50,738 nt of DNA from the NCBI GenBank assembly GCA_038045445.1, contig JBBSYC010000007.1:1-50738 (forward strand), read 5' to 3'. The stretch comes from SICU01 sp038045445 (GTDB lineage: Archaea > Nanobdellota > Nanobdellia > Pacearchaeales > GW2011-AR1). A program made the position numbers and the translations under genes. Below are positions 1 to 7,637 of this stretch, piece after piece (position 1 is the stretch's first letter; every line of letters begins with the position of its first letter). The notes below the pieces were generated by a model. That model was not told the DNA's origin, searched no databases, and worked only from the letters and a program-made list of their open reading frames with translations.

Positions 1-28
1 TTCGTTTAGTAAGAATTAAAGTTGCCAG

Positions 29-266
29 AGTTCTTCAGAACTATGAGCACCTGGTAGGCTCATATATCATCAAAGATGATATTCACCAGGATTTTTCAAA
101 TATGGTAAAGGACACTGAAATTTGAACAAGTTTGTGCCTTTACTATCACGACAAAGACATACACTCTGTTCAATTAATTATGTCTTTGGCTCTACTTCAA
201 CTTGAACGGTAAAAAAGTTGAAGTTACCGATAACATCAGTTAGCGAGTACCTGGTGGGCTCATCGC
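29..266. ncRNA. Densely structured non-coding region, seven consecutive hairpins
   Basis: No convincing protein is encoded here. Consecutive inverted repeats are visible: 29-42, 43-63 (six base pairs), 64-82 (eight pairs, loop AAA), 104-144, 152-188 (ten pairs), 194-224 (ten pairs) and 243-266. The first and last loops share the sequence ACCTGGT, inside near-identical GAG...GGCTC stems, and ACCAGG at 95-100 could pair with the loop at 50-55 as a pseudoknot. The two central hairpins recur at 31255-31338. Strand is uncertain; the plus strand is favoured because the second copy has a plausible plus-strand promoter. I infer a structured RNA or a chain of small RNAs. Function unknown. Confidence 0.55.
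104..188 (+). ncRNA. Twin-hairpin kissing-loop RNA, copy 1
   Basis: Hairpin 1 (104-144) has eleven pairs with one bulged A at 112. Hairpin 2 (152-188) has ten perfect pairs. Loop 1 carries TTGAACA (122-128) and loop 2 carries TGTTCAA (167-173), which are exactly complementary over seven bases, so the loops can kiss. The second copy at 31255-31338 keeps the bulge, both stem lengths and the loop complementarity although stem bases differ in compensating ways. It resembles no RNA family I recognise. The strand is inferred from copy 2. Confidence 0.6.
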
Positions 267-282
267 ATTGAAAAGAATAAAT

Positions 283-1224
283 TTATTTCTTGCAAACAAC
301 AAGAGCATACTCTTGGTCCTTATCCATAAATATTTTAGGATTCTCAAAATACATCTTGCAAAACTTGTCAAACTCTTCAGCATAATACTTGTAAAGTGTA
401 GCAATAACAAATTCATCCCCTGGCTTAAAAACAATACTTTTATCCCCAACTTTTTTAACCATTTCCTTTTTAATCCTATAAAGAAACTCTACTCTAGAAT
501 TCCCAAATCTTGCATCAAACTCTATATCCTTTTTATCAAATCCTAAATGCAACATTAAATGTTTAAACCACTCATGAAATGAAGGATGCTTATACTTGTG
601 AATATCAACTAATCTTTCACCAACACGAACCCCATTTCCAATCACCAAAACATCCCCCTTATTCAAATCCCTATTAATTTCAAACAGATATTCATTAATA
701 TCAAAACATGCAATAACACCTCCCAAAATAATCACCACATTTTTTTTATAGACTCCTGATTTCAAATTATCTCCAATCTCTCTTAGGGCTCTTCCGTCCC
801 CTGAAGAAAGATAAGGTTGATAATCGTGAACATTAGGAATACCAGCTTTTTTTACATTAGAAACCGCCAAGTCAAGTAAATACTGCGAGGAATTTAAAGG
901 ACAATATCTTATATTAACAGCACCATTATTTTTAGAATTAAACTCTTTGATAAACTCAACAGCTTTTAACCCATCTCCACAATAAATATCTATAAGATTA
1001 AAATCTTCAGAACCTATTTCTCCTGCAATGACTGATGCCTGTTTCCTTATCATGTCTATCTCAAGTTCAAAGAACTGCTTTCGATACATAGGAGTAGATG
1101 AAAAAGAAAGAAACCCTTTAGCAAGATCATCGGTCAAACCAAGATACTGTAACTCAGTAATCTCCCATGACTTATTACCATTTTTTAGGGCAAAACCATT
1201 TTTTAAAAAAGCCTGCAACAGCAT
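283..1224 (-). CDS. EgtD-like SAM-dependent methyltransferase (DUF2260-type)
   Basis: About 313 residues. The segment LIDIYCGDGLKAVEF (residues about 80-94 counted from an upstream TTG at 1233) is a class I S-adenosylmethionine binding motif, and the overall pattern resembles the histidine-specific methyltransferase fold of EgtD. The acceptor is unknown: no ergothioneine genes are nearby, so a histidine substrate should not be assumed. I prefer the ATG at 1224 over the TTG at 1233; a TATA-like element AGATATAAAA (1261-1270) lies about 30 bases upstream. The gene is read toward the structured RNA region at 29-266. Family confidence is moderate. Confidence 0.7.
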   Translation of the reverse strand: MLLQAFLKNGFALKNGNKSWEITELQYLGLTDDLAKGFLSFSSTPMYRKQFFELEIDMIRKQASVIAGEIGSEDFNLIDIYCGDGLKAVEFIKEFNSKNNGAVNIRYCPLNSSQYLLDLAVSNVKKAGIPNVHDYQPYLSSGDGRALREIGDNLKSGVYKKNVVIILGGVIACFDINEYLFEINRDLNKGDVLVIGNGVRVGERLVDIHKYKHPSFHEWFKHLMLHLGFDKKDIEFDARFGNSRVEFLYRIKKEMVKKVGDKSIVFKPGDEFVIATLYKYYAEEFDKFCKMYFENPKIFMDKDQEYALVVCKK

Positions 1225-1341
1225 GTCCTGCAACCATGGATTTTGGCCCTTTTGTGCGCCAGATATAAAACTTGAGGTGAATGAGAGTTTTTATGTTTTT
1301 GGATACAAATTTTACTACGACTCAATGAAGTGTAAAAACGT

Positions 1342-1370
1342 TTAAAAATTGTTTCTAATACAATTTTTAA
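1342..1370. terminator. Perfect 11-bp hairpin between methyltransferase and tRNA-Glu
   Basis: TTAAAAATTGT (1342-1352) and ACAATTTTTAA (1360-1370) are exact inverted repeats with a seven-base loop. The hairpin sits between the divergently read methyltransferase and tRNA-Glu. It could be a regulatory site or a structured leader. AT-rich hairpins in archaea are not proof of termination, so the call is tentative. Confidence 0.35.
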
Positions 1371-1426
1371 GCCCATTAACATCAGTTAATAATGTTTAAA
1401 AGGTATCTTTTTCAAATAACTCCGTC

Positions 1427-1499
1427 GCCCTAATAGTCTAGTGGTCAAGGACGCGGCCCTTTCGCGGCCGAAACCCGGGTTCGAATCCCGGTTGGGGCA
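1427..1499 (+). tRNA. tRNA-Glu (TTC)
   Basis: A complete cloverleaf without intron. The acceptor stem GCCCTAA/TTGGGGC has discriminator A at 1499. The anticodon stem CGGCC/GGCCG encloses the loop CTTTCGC, giving anticodon TTC. The T arm is CCGGG-TTCGAAT-CCCGG. CCA is not encoded. A second glutamate tRNA, with anticodon CTC and an intron, lies at 28752-28924. Confidence 0.96.
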
Positions 1500-1596
1500 T
1501 AAAAGTTAAAGAGGGATTTGAATATCTAGAGATGAAAGAGTCAATAAATGAATTCTCTTCTTTCTCTGGTTCCATGAGGGTCTCAAAAAACCCCAT

Positions 1597-2877
1597 TTAT
1601 TCTTTCTTTAAAGGATCTCTTAATAGAAGGACATAGTTTCCATTTCTATCTTGTGAAAGATACTTTATTGCAGCTTCTCTAACATTTTCTGGAGTTACTC
1701 TTCCCATCTGTTTAAGAACATAATCCGGAGTGATTCCTTTGTCTCTTCTAAGATCTATTGCGCTAATATGACCCGCATTTGTTTCAAATGTTTTAGCTAG
1801 ATGATATCTTGTACCTCTTTTCAACCTCTCTAATACATCTTGTAAAACTAAGTCTGTTCTTAGTTTTGCCATTTCCTCAAAAATTGCATCAAGAGATTCG
1901 TCTGCTTTTTTAGATGGAATGCTTCCCCCAATGTAAATTAAACCCTTGTTATCATCTTTTTCATATTGAGCGCCTATGCCATAAGCAAGACCCCTTCTTT
2001 GACTTACACTTTTAAATAATCTTGAATTTGCATCCCCTCCAAGTATATCTACCAACATATCAGTTGCAAAAAAATCTTCATCTGTTAGTGTGGGACCATA
2101 TAAAGCCAGGGTAAGTTGTGCACTGCTTTCAGAAGGGTTATCGTGATTATGAAATTCTGGAGCCTGCGTATGCAAAACTGTGGATCCTTTTATCTCAGGA
2201 TTTCTTGGAAATTCAAATTTTTTACCTTTTCCGCGTTTAAATTGACCAAAGCTTTCTCTAACTAAGTCTTCAATATTTTTAGGTAATGCCCCAACTAGAA
2301 CCAAATCCGCGTTATTTGGAGAATAACCTCTCTGATGAAATGCTGTTAAATTATCTACTGATGCGTTTTTTACAATAGCTTCTTTTCCTAGAATTTGATA
2401 AATATATGGAGAACCTTTTCCAAAAATTGCTTCACCAATAGACAAGTTATCTTTAAACGAAGGTTTACTTTTATTATCTGCAGTTTCTCTTAGAACTCTT
2501 TGCCTTTCTTCTTCTACTCTTCTTAAATCAAATCTTGGATTAAATACCGCATCAGAAATATATTGTAAGAATAGTAAGATATCTTCCGCTAACATATCAA
2601 CAGGAAAAAATGTTCTGTCTCGACTAGTGTATGCGTTGAATGATCCAAATCTTCCTCGGATTTCATCGGCTTCCTCGGGAGTGTGTTTTTCAGAACCACC
2701 CATCAATAAAGTGTGTTCTAAAAAATGAGCAATTCCTTCTTCTCCTTCTCTTTCGTTTAGAGCTCCATGCCAAACTCTAAGCCTACCTGAAACTGTTTGG
2801 GTAGGTGTCTCTTGCAAAGCCACTGAAAGTCCATTATCCAGCTTTAATTCTCTATAGCATTCATTAATTATAGCCAT
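1597..2877 (-). CDS. M16 family zinc metallopeptidase
   Basis: The 426-residue protein has the inverted zinc motif HFLEH at residues 51-55 (ligands H51 and H55, catalytic E54), and E131 sits 76 residues after H55, where the third ligand of M16 peptidases is expected. The length matches a single processing-peptidase-like unit with active N-terminal and inactive C-terminal halves. No signal peptide is visible, so a cytoplasmic or membrane-peripheral peptide-degrading role is inferred. The TATA-like TTTTAAAC around 2899-2906 lies about 27 bases upstream of the ATG, suggesting a leaderless mRNA. Confidence 0.9.
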   Translation of the reverse strand: MAIINECYRELKLDNGLSVALQETPTQTVSGRLRVWHGALNEREGEEGIAHFLEHTLLMGGSEKHTPEEADEIRGRFGSFNAYTSRDRTFFPVDMLAEDILLFLQYISDAVFNPRFDLRRVEEERQRVLRETADNKSKPSFKDNLSIGEAIFGKGSPYIYQILGKEAIVKNASVDNLTAFHQRGYSPNNADLVLVGALPKNIEDLVRESFGQFKRGKGKKFEFPRNPEIKGSTVLHTQAPEFHNHDNPSESSAQLTLALYGPTLTDEDFFATDMLVDILGGDANSRLFKSVSQRRGLAYGIGAQYEKDDNKGLIYIGGSIPSKKADESLDAIFEEMAKLRTDLVLQDVLERLKRGTRYHLAKTFETNAGHISAIDLRRDKGITPDYVLKQMGRVTPENVREAAIKYLSQDRNGNYVLLLRDPLKKE

Positions 2878-3076
2878 GGATTTAAAGATTATTATGGTCT
2901 TTTAAACCTTTGTATTTGTAACCACTTATTAGTTAATTATATCTTTTAGTCTAGAATATAATAAAATCCTATGCTAGACTTGTATCCTAAAGATGAACAG
3001 TAGAATAATCTCATTGAAGTCAAAATACGATAAGGGCATATCTTTAAAAGGGCTGTTTGAAATTGACAATTGGCGG

Positions 3077-3107
3077 GGAACAAAGAGATCCCTAAACCCC
3101 TTTGTTC
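3077..3107 (+). other. 8-bp hairpin followed by T-run
   Basis: GAACAAAG and CTTTGTTC form an eight-pair stem with a run of T soon after (3115-3121). No plus-strand gene ends before it, so it may terminate a small RNA in the 2878-3076 gap or structure the region upstream of the next gene. In the rest of the 303-base gap I see nothing else definite. Confidence 0.3.
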
Positions 3108-3180
3108 TCTGCTACTTTTTTGATTTATTAGGATACAATTAAATATTTATACGGCTTTTATATCAGTTATTTGATTAAAA

Positions 3181-3486
3181 ATGGTGAACTGGATATTTAT
3201 ATTGCTTGTAATTATTGCAGTATTTATTTTCTTTAAGATTACTTCTTTTAGATATGAAAGATGGTGGACTTACTCTATTGCAATACTACTCATTTTTGTT
3301 CTTTTCTCTTTCTTTAATGTTGTAAGAAGCAATGATATTGATTTGAATTCTCTAGAAGGTTTTGTATCTGCAGTCAAGGCTTATACTTACTGGGTTGTGA
3401 ATTTTGGCCAGACTGCTTCTTCAATTACTGGAAAAGCTGGTTTTTTTGATTGGAATGCAACTAAAAATGCTTCTACAGGAAAATGA
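3181..3486 (+). CDS. Small two-helix membrane protein
   Basis: 101 residues. Hydrophobic segments at about residues 3-20 and 31-48 suggest two transmembrane helices, followed by a polar tail containing SSITGKAGFF. I do not recognise a family. The stop overlaps the start of the next gene (ATGA at 3483), so the two are translationally coupled. The ITG motif near the end resembles motifs in other surface proteins of this window. Confidence 0.6.
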   Translation: MVNWIFILLVIIAVFIFFKITSFRYERWWTYSIAILLIFVLFSFFNVVRSNDIDLNSLEGFVSAVKAYTYWVVNFGQTASSITGKAGFFDWNATKNASTGK

Positions 3487-3686
3487 AACTCATACTTATT
3501 TTGATGAAAATATTTGTAATTGGAGCTTTATTAATTATAAGCAATCAAGGTCTCGCTATGGAAATTTCGGAGAATAGAACCCACTTTGTTGAGGAATATT
3601 CTTTGTGGATAAATCATCTTTTTGAAAAAGGACTATCTATCGCAAGTTATGTTGTCAAGAACGAGTGGCTTCCCGAGAATCCGTGA
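3483..3686 (+). CDS. Small secreted or membrane-anchored protein
   Basis: 67 residues with an N-terminal hydrophobic stretch (about residues 3-24) that looks like a signal peptide or anchor, then a short polar region. Its start overlaps the stop of the preceding membrane protein gene by four bases, indicating an operon. The 3' end overlaps the convergent gene at 3655-4101 by about 30 bases. No family recognised; both genes of the overlap look real. Confidence 0.5.
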   Translation: MKLILILMKIFVIGALLIISNQGLAMEISENRTHFVEEYSLWINHLFEKGLSIASYVVKNEWLPENP

Positions 3687-4101
3687 ATACCTCATAATAC
3701 ACTACCCCATAACATACTTCTCTTGGAAGCCCTAATTTTTCGGTTATGCTTCTTTCAATCAGTTCATATGCTCTTCTAAATCTGTCTTTTTCAGTTCTCT
3801 CAATCAATTCATACATTTTTCTATCAGTTATTATGTGTGGTATATCGCGCAAATCCCATCCTGCTTTCCAGGCTTCGTTAAGAGTTAACCCTTTTAATTC
3901 TCTTTCAGCAGTTAATTCTGCTAAATCTCTTCCGCTATGGTTAAATGTGAATATACAGACTTTGTCTGCTAATTCTAACTTAAAATCTATAACCAGACCT
4001 TTCCTTTTAATTTCTCTTGTTAAATCTCTTCCGAAATCTATAAACTGCCTAAATTCTTCTGGAATGCCTTGCCCAAAAAATCTTTTGTACAAATCTCCCA
4101 T
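3655..4101 (-). CDS. Hypothetical protein, charged, cytoplasmic
   Basis: 148 residues, rich in Arg, Glu and Leu, with no membrane segment or signal peptide. Secondary structure looks mixed helical, with a repeated YELIER pattern at about residues 96-101 and 111-116. I do not recognise a domain. The upstream gene 4137-4679 is on the same strand 35 bases away, so the two may be cotranscribed. The 3' end overlaps the convergent gene 3483-3686. Confidence 0.6.
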   Translation of the reverse strand: MGDLYKRFFGQGIPEEFRQFIDFGRDLTREIKRKGLVIDFKLELADKVCIFTFNHSGRDLAELTAERELKGLTLNEAWKAGWDLRDIPHIITDRKMYELIERTEKDRFRRAYELIERSITEKLGLPREVCYGVVYYEVFTDSREATRS

Positions 4102-4136
4102 GTTGTCTCGGATGAAATTGAGTTTTTAAATGATTC

Positions 4137-4679
4137 TTATCCAGATTTTACTATTTTTAGGCGTTTTCTATTATAGACTGTTAAGATTACTATAACTACG
4201 ATTAAGACAAATAAAATTATTCCAAGTAAGGGTCTCTTTCCAATTGCCCCTATTACTGCACCAGTTATTTTAGATATCCCCGATTCCGAGTCTGAATTTT
4301 CTTCATTAATATCTGTATTAAGTTCTATTAATGGAAGAGATGTTTGATTATTTCTTCGACCGCCTTCATTTCCACCGCTTCCCCCGTTTCCGCCTGAACC
4401 TCCACCATTGTTTCCAGGTTTATCTGGTTCATCTACAGGTGCTTTTGCTATTGGACTTACAGGTGGCTCAATAGGTTTTGGAGGAATATTTGTCCTGTCA
4501 GGATTTTCTATTGGAGTTATGGAATTGTTTGTAGAATTGATTATAGGGACTATAATTTGGTCAGATAATTCTGCATCTAGGAAGAATTCATCGCCATCTG
4601 CAGAAGGCATTTCTTGTGCAGTTGAGTACATAAGAGATAGAACCAATAGAGATAGACACACTATTACTCTTTTGTTCAT
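4137..4679 (-). CDS. Surface protein with signal peptide, Gly/Pro linker and C-terminal anchor
   Basis: 180 residues. The N-terminus (VIVCLSLLVLSLMYSTAQ) is a signal peptide. The middle is low complexity, rich in Pro then Gly/Asn/Ser (about residues 55-110). A motif ITGAVIGAIG precedes a transmembrane helix (about residues 152-170) and a short basic tail, RKRLKIVKSG. The topology is that of a membrane-anchored stalk or surface protein. No globular domain is recognised. Confidence 0.7.
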   Translation of the reverse strand: MNKRVIVCLSLLVLSLMYSTAQEMPSADGDEFFLDAELSDQIIVPIINSTNNSITPIENPDRTNIPPKPIEPPVSPIAKAPVDEPDKPGNNGGGSGGNGGSGGNEGGRRNNQTSLPLIELNTDINEENSDSESGISKITGAVIGAIGKRPLLGIILFVLIVVIVILTVYNRKRLKIVKSG

Positions 4680-4870
4680 TTTATTTTGAGATTTTTTGTT
4701 TATTTAAAGATGTTGCTTTAAGATTAAAGCCTCCATTTGGCTTTGAACTTTATTTCAAATCCTGCATCGAGATATGAACCTATCTTGTAAGGTATTCTTC
4801 CTAGATATTAGGAGTTTATTTACCTTTCTATAACAACTATATTTTTATACGACTTTCTTTGTTGAAATAT

Positions 4871-5125
4871 ATGGGGGATATAATTGATGTTGCAGGAATG
4901 CTAGGGCTTGCACTTAGTAGCTTGGCTCTGGCGCTAGCTGGACAAGAATATAATAATAAATGGTTAGTATTTCTAGGGAGAGTTTCTGCTGTAATCTTCT
5001 CATTGCTCTTTTTCATTTTGTTAACTAGAGCAATTTTAGTTAAATTGCAATACTTTGGATATATAGACCAATCAGCATGTATCTTTTGTATTTCTAAACA
5101 ATTCCCATATTTTAGACTAGTCTAA
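4871..5125 (+). CDS. Small two-helix membrane protein
   Basis: 84 residues from ATG 4871; a TTG at 4859 would add four. Two hydrophobic stretches (about residues 8-24 and 36-58) indicate membrane helices; a C-x2-C pair lies near the C-terminus. A TATA-like ATTTTTATAC at 4841-4850 is about 25 bases upstream, fitting a leaderless mRNA starting at the ATG. The stop codon lies within a 24-bp perfect palindrome (5107-5130). Family unknown. Confidence 0.55.
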   Translation: MGDIIDVAGMLGLALSSLALALAGQEYNNKWLVFLGRVSAVIFSLLFFILLTRAILVKLQYFGYIDQSACIFCISKQFPYFRLV

Positions 5126-5130
5126 AATAT
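5107..5130. other. 24-bp perfect palindrome over a stop codon
   Basis: ATATTTTAGACT followed directly by AGTCTAAAATAT is a perfect palindrome with no spacer. It includes the last codons and the TAA stop of the 4871-5125 gene. It could be a binding site for a dimeric regulator or an RNA hairpin marking the transcript end. No second copy was seen in the window. Confidence 0.6.
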
Positions 5131-5193
5131 ATTCTTCAAAATAAGTCTCTAGGGTGTTTCGATTAGAAGTTTAGATGTGTTGGTTTAGTTTAA

Positions 5194-5283
5194 CTAAAGA
5201 AAAGAAAATAAGGCAACACAAAATATGACTCCTATTATTGCAATTATAAAGTACATCAAGATACGCTCAAATTCTTTACTCAT
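5194..5283 (-). CDS. 29-residue single-helix membrane microprotein
   Basis: A short open frame reads MSKEFERILMYFIIAIIGVI and continues with a second hydrophobic stretch ending SFL. It has a charged start and one membrane helix of about 20 residues. The TATA-like TTTAAATAAT (about 5304-5313) lies 25 or so bases upstream of the ATG. It resembles small tail-anchored subunits in form, but I cannot assign a family. tRNA-Thr lies just upstream on the same strand. Confidence 0.4.
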   Translation of the reverse strand: MSKEFERILMYFIIAIIGVIFCVALFSFL

Positions 5284-5338
5284 AAATTACTTTAATATTG
5301 AGATTATTTAAATTCTCACTTCCTAAACTAAACTTTAA

Positions 5339-5446
5339 AGCCTCAGCCGGGACTTGAACCCGGGACCTCGTCCTCATTGTCTTGCTTTTTCTATTTTTTA
5401 GTAGCAAGATACCAAGGACGCACTCTACCAGCTGAGCTACTGAGGC
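5339..5446 (-). tRNA. tRNA-Thr (GGT) with 35-nt intron
   Basis: The cloverleaf has acceptor GCCTCAG/CTGAGGC, discriminator T (at 5339) and anticodon stem CGTCC/GGACG. The anticodon loop begins TTGGTA and is interrupted by about 35 bases whose ends, TCTTGC and GCAAGA, form a hairpin. Removing them between positions 37 and 38 restores a seven-base loop with anticodon GGT. That is the canonical archaeal intron position cut by the tRNA splicing endonuclease. U73 fits archaeal tRNA-Thr. Confidence 0.93.
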
Positions 5447-5518
5447 TTGTTTTTATTCTGTTTTGTTCTGTTTTAAAAGTTTAGGTGGGTTTTTATACTA
5501 TTTATTTTAATATGCCTT

Positions 5519-5995
5519 ATGAATCTTAAAGAACTAATTGAGAAGTATTCTATTTTACAGAAAAAGTATTCTTTGCCTGGTTTTGATGAATTAAACTCTG
5601 CGTTTGATATAGGCAAAATAAGAAGAGATTCGGGAAATCTAATAAGAGACATCAGAAGAATGATGATTGAGAAAATTGTCTATTACTTGAAACTCATAGA
5701 GGTAATAATGAATCCTTCACAGGCTTCTCCAATCTTTATGATGCTTCTTAAGGATATAAACCCAAATGATTTGAAGATTATGGATTCTTTGCTTTCTCCT
5801 TTTGTTGAGCTTGAGTTGAAAGCTCATAAGTTAGATGTTTATTCAACTGAAAAAGAAGAATCCCAACTAGTATCCAGAATTTTTAACTGCTGGGTCTCAA
5901 AAAGAAGCGAACTTGGGGAATTAATTACAGTTTTAGAAAGAAACTGGAGCCAGATAAAAAGCGTTCCCAAGAAAAGCAGAGATTATTTTAGTTAA
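5519..5995 (+). CDS. Hypothetical helical protein
   Basis: 158 residues, mostly alpha-helical and charged, with no signal peptide or membrane helix. I do not recognise the family. It is convergent with pheT and overlaps its 3' end by eight bases, so each transcript runs into the other. A TATA-like TTTTTATAC (5489-5497) lies 25 bases upstream of the ATG, again fitting a leaderless message. Confidence 0.65.
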   Translation: MNLKELIEKYSILQKKYSLPGFDELNSAFDIGKIRRDSGNLIRDIRRMMIEKIVYYLKLIEVIMNPSQASPIFMMLLKDINPNDLKIMDSLLSPFVELELKAHKLDVYSTEKEESQLVSRIFNCWVSKRSELGELITVLERNWSQIKSVPKKSRDYFS

Positions 5996-7616
5996 TATGT
6001 TCATAAATTTCTTCAATAGAAATTTCTGCAATCGCAACAGGCATATAGATATTGTTGCTCGCCAAGACATTTGGATGAACCTCTCCAAAATAACCTATCT
6101 GTTTATTGTCTAAAAATATTGAGCATGTACGCCCATCTACCAAATGAGGGATGCTCTTTTCTTTTATAGAGTACTCTAATCCAAGCATTTTGAAAAGATA
6201 GTCCAAATGCTTCTTTATTTCAGTAGCATTTGCTGGAGATATACTAATTATAAGATTATCCTTTTCTTCAATATCATTTTCTTTTTGATTATTTTTAACA
6301 AACGTTCTGCCAATTTCAAAAAGTTTTTGAGGATATTCTGAATCTTTGTTTTCAGACATTACTCTTAACAATGGAATAAATAGATTTGGTCTCAGATATT
6401 TGTATTCATTTTTTGAGTTAAGTAGCTCAAGACCATCTTTTATTTCATATTTTTCAATTTCCTCCCTCTTTACTAAGTGATAAGTAGATATTTCAAGCAT
6501 ACCCAAACCAATCATAATCTCCGACAATTTTCTTTTTATTATGCTTTGTTTAGATTCTTCTCCAGATGTGGAGATGTTCGGCATTTCAGGAGTAAACTTA
6601 TCATATCCATAAGCTATTGCTACATCCTCTATCAAATCGACTTCATGAAGAACGTCGACTCTCCAAGGAGGCGTTTCAACAATCCCTTTTTTATATTTAT
6701 GACCCATTCTTTCTAATAAATTGGATACTTGAGTCTCATTCAATTCTATTCCTAAAAGCTTGTTTACATTTTCTAAAGATAACTTTGTTTTTTGTTTAGC
6801 CAGTTGTGGAGAATCATATTCTTCTTTATCCAGGATTTTTACCTGGTGTATTGTTCCTCCAGATTCTGCAAGAGAAGTTGCCAGTATTATAAGTGTTTTC
6901 TCCACAGTATATTTGTCCGTGCCAGTACATTCTATAAACAACTCTTGAGTATTTGTATCTACTCTTCCTATATTTTCGCTGTTTATTATTGGAGGCATAG
7001 AAATTATTTCATTTTTTGAATCAATTAAAATGGGATATTTTTCGCTACCTTTTAAGAGACTTTCGTATTTTATTCCAGTTTGATGGATTGTCAAGATATC
7101 ATTTGCACTCAATTCGTTTTTTGTTCCCAGTGGAATAAATTTTATCTCATCCGGTTTTTTTGCTTTATAATTTATAGGAAAGTTCATCTTGTCTGAAGGA
7201 TATATTCCTATTGCCATTTTTTTTCTATTTCTTCCAAGAGTTATTGATAATTTTTCCTGCATATTTATTAAATCTTTTAATTTTTCTTCGGTTAGATTTA
7301 ATCTTTTTATTATTGCACATGCAATAAAGGGCCTTATATTTTTTACAGAAGAATCTACATTAACTCTATAGTTTTGCTCTGGTTTTTTTAAAAGATATTC
7401 TATTTTTTCATCGGATTTACCAATAAATTTTTTAAATGAACGCATAAATCCTTCAAGAGAAATTAGGTCTGGGCGATTTGGGAATACCTCTATCTCCAGA
7501 TTTTGAGAGTCTATACTTTCAAGTGGGGTTCCAAAAAGGGTTATTCTTTCTATTATTTCTGGAGTTATCTTTATGTGTTTTTCGAATTCCTTTCTTGAGA
7601 ATATTATATTTGTCAT
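5988..7616 (-). CDS. pheT: Phenylalanine-tRNA ligase beta subunit
   Basis: 542 residues, the usual archaeal length. The order is typical: a B1-type N-terminus with FPNRPDLISLEGFMRSFKKF, a B3/B4-like middle, a B5 domain (DVLHEVDLIEDVAIAYGYDKF) and a C-terminal synthetase-like fold without catalytic motifs (FEIGRTF, YFGEVHPNVL). With PheS it forms the heterotetramer that charges tRNA-Phe in the cytoplasm. pheS lies 21 bases upstream on the same strand, so they form an operon. Confidence 0.95.
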   Translation of the reverse strand: MTNIIFSRKEFEKHIKITPEIIERITLFGTPLESIDSQNLEIEVFPNRPDLISLEGFMRSFKKFIGKSDEKIEYLLKKPEQNYRVNVDSSVKNIRPFIACAIIKRLNLTEEKLKDLINMQEKLSITLGRNRKKMAIGIYPSDKMNFPINYKAKKPDEIKFIPLGTKNELSANDILTIHQTGIKYESLLKGSEKYPILIDSKNEIISMPPIINSENIGRVDTNTQELFIECTGTDKYTVEKTLIILATSLAESGGTIHQVKILDKEEYDSPQLAKQKTKLSLENVNKLLGIELNETQVSNLLERMGHKYKKGIVETPPWRVDVLHEVDLIEDVAIAYGYDKFTPEMPNISTSGEESKQSIIKRKLSEIMIGLGMLEISTYHLVKREEIEKYEIKDGLELLNSKNEYKYLRPNLFIPLLRVMSENKDSEYPQKLFEIGRTFVKNNQKENDIEEKDNLIISISPANATEIKKHLDYLFKMLGLEYSIKEKSIPHLVDGRTCSIFLDNKQIGYFGEVHPNVLASNNIYMPVAIAEISIEEIYEHIN

Positions 7617-7637
7617 GTTAAGATATTTTTTTATTTT

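Noticed and set aside
104..188. H/ACA guide RNA interpretation of the twin hairpins
   Set aside because: Hairpin 2 is fully paired with no pseudouridylation pocket, and no ACA box follows at the expected distance in both copies.
240..449. 69-codon minus-strand frame at the left end
   Set aside because: It is a shifted shadow of the methyltransferase gene end and runs into the repeated hairpin.
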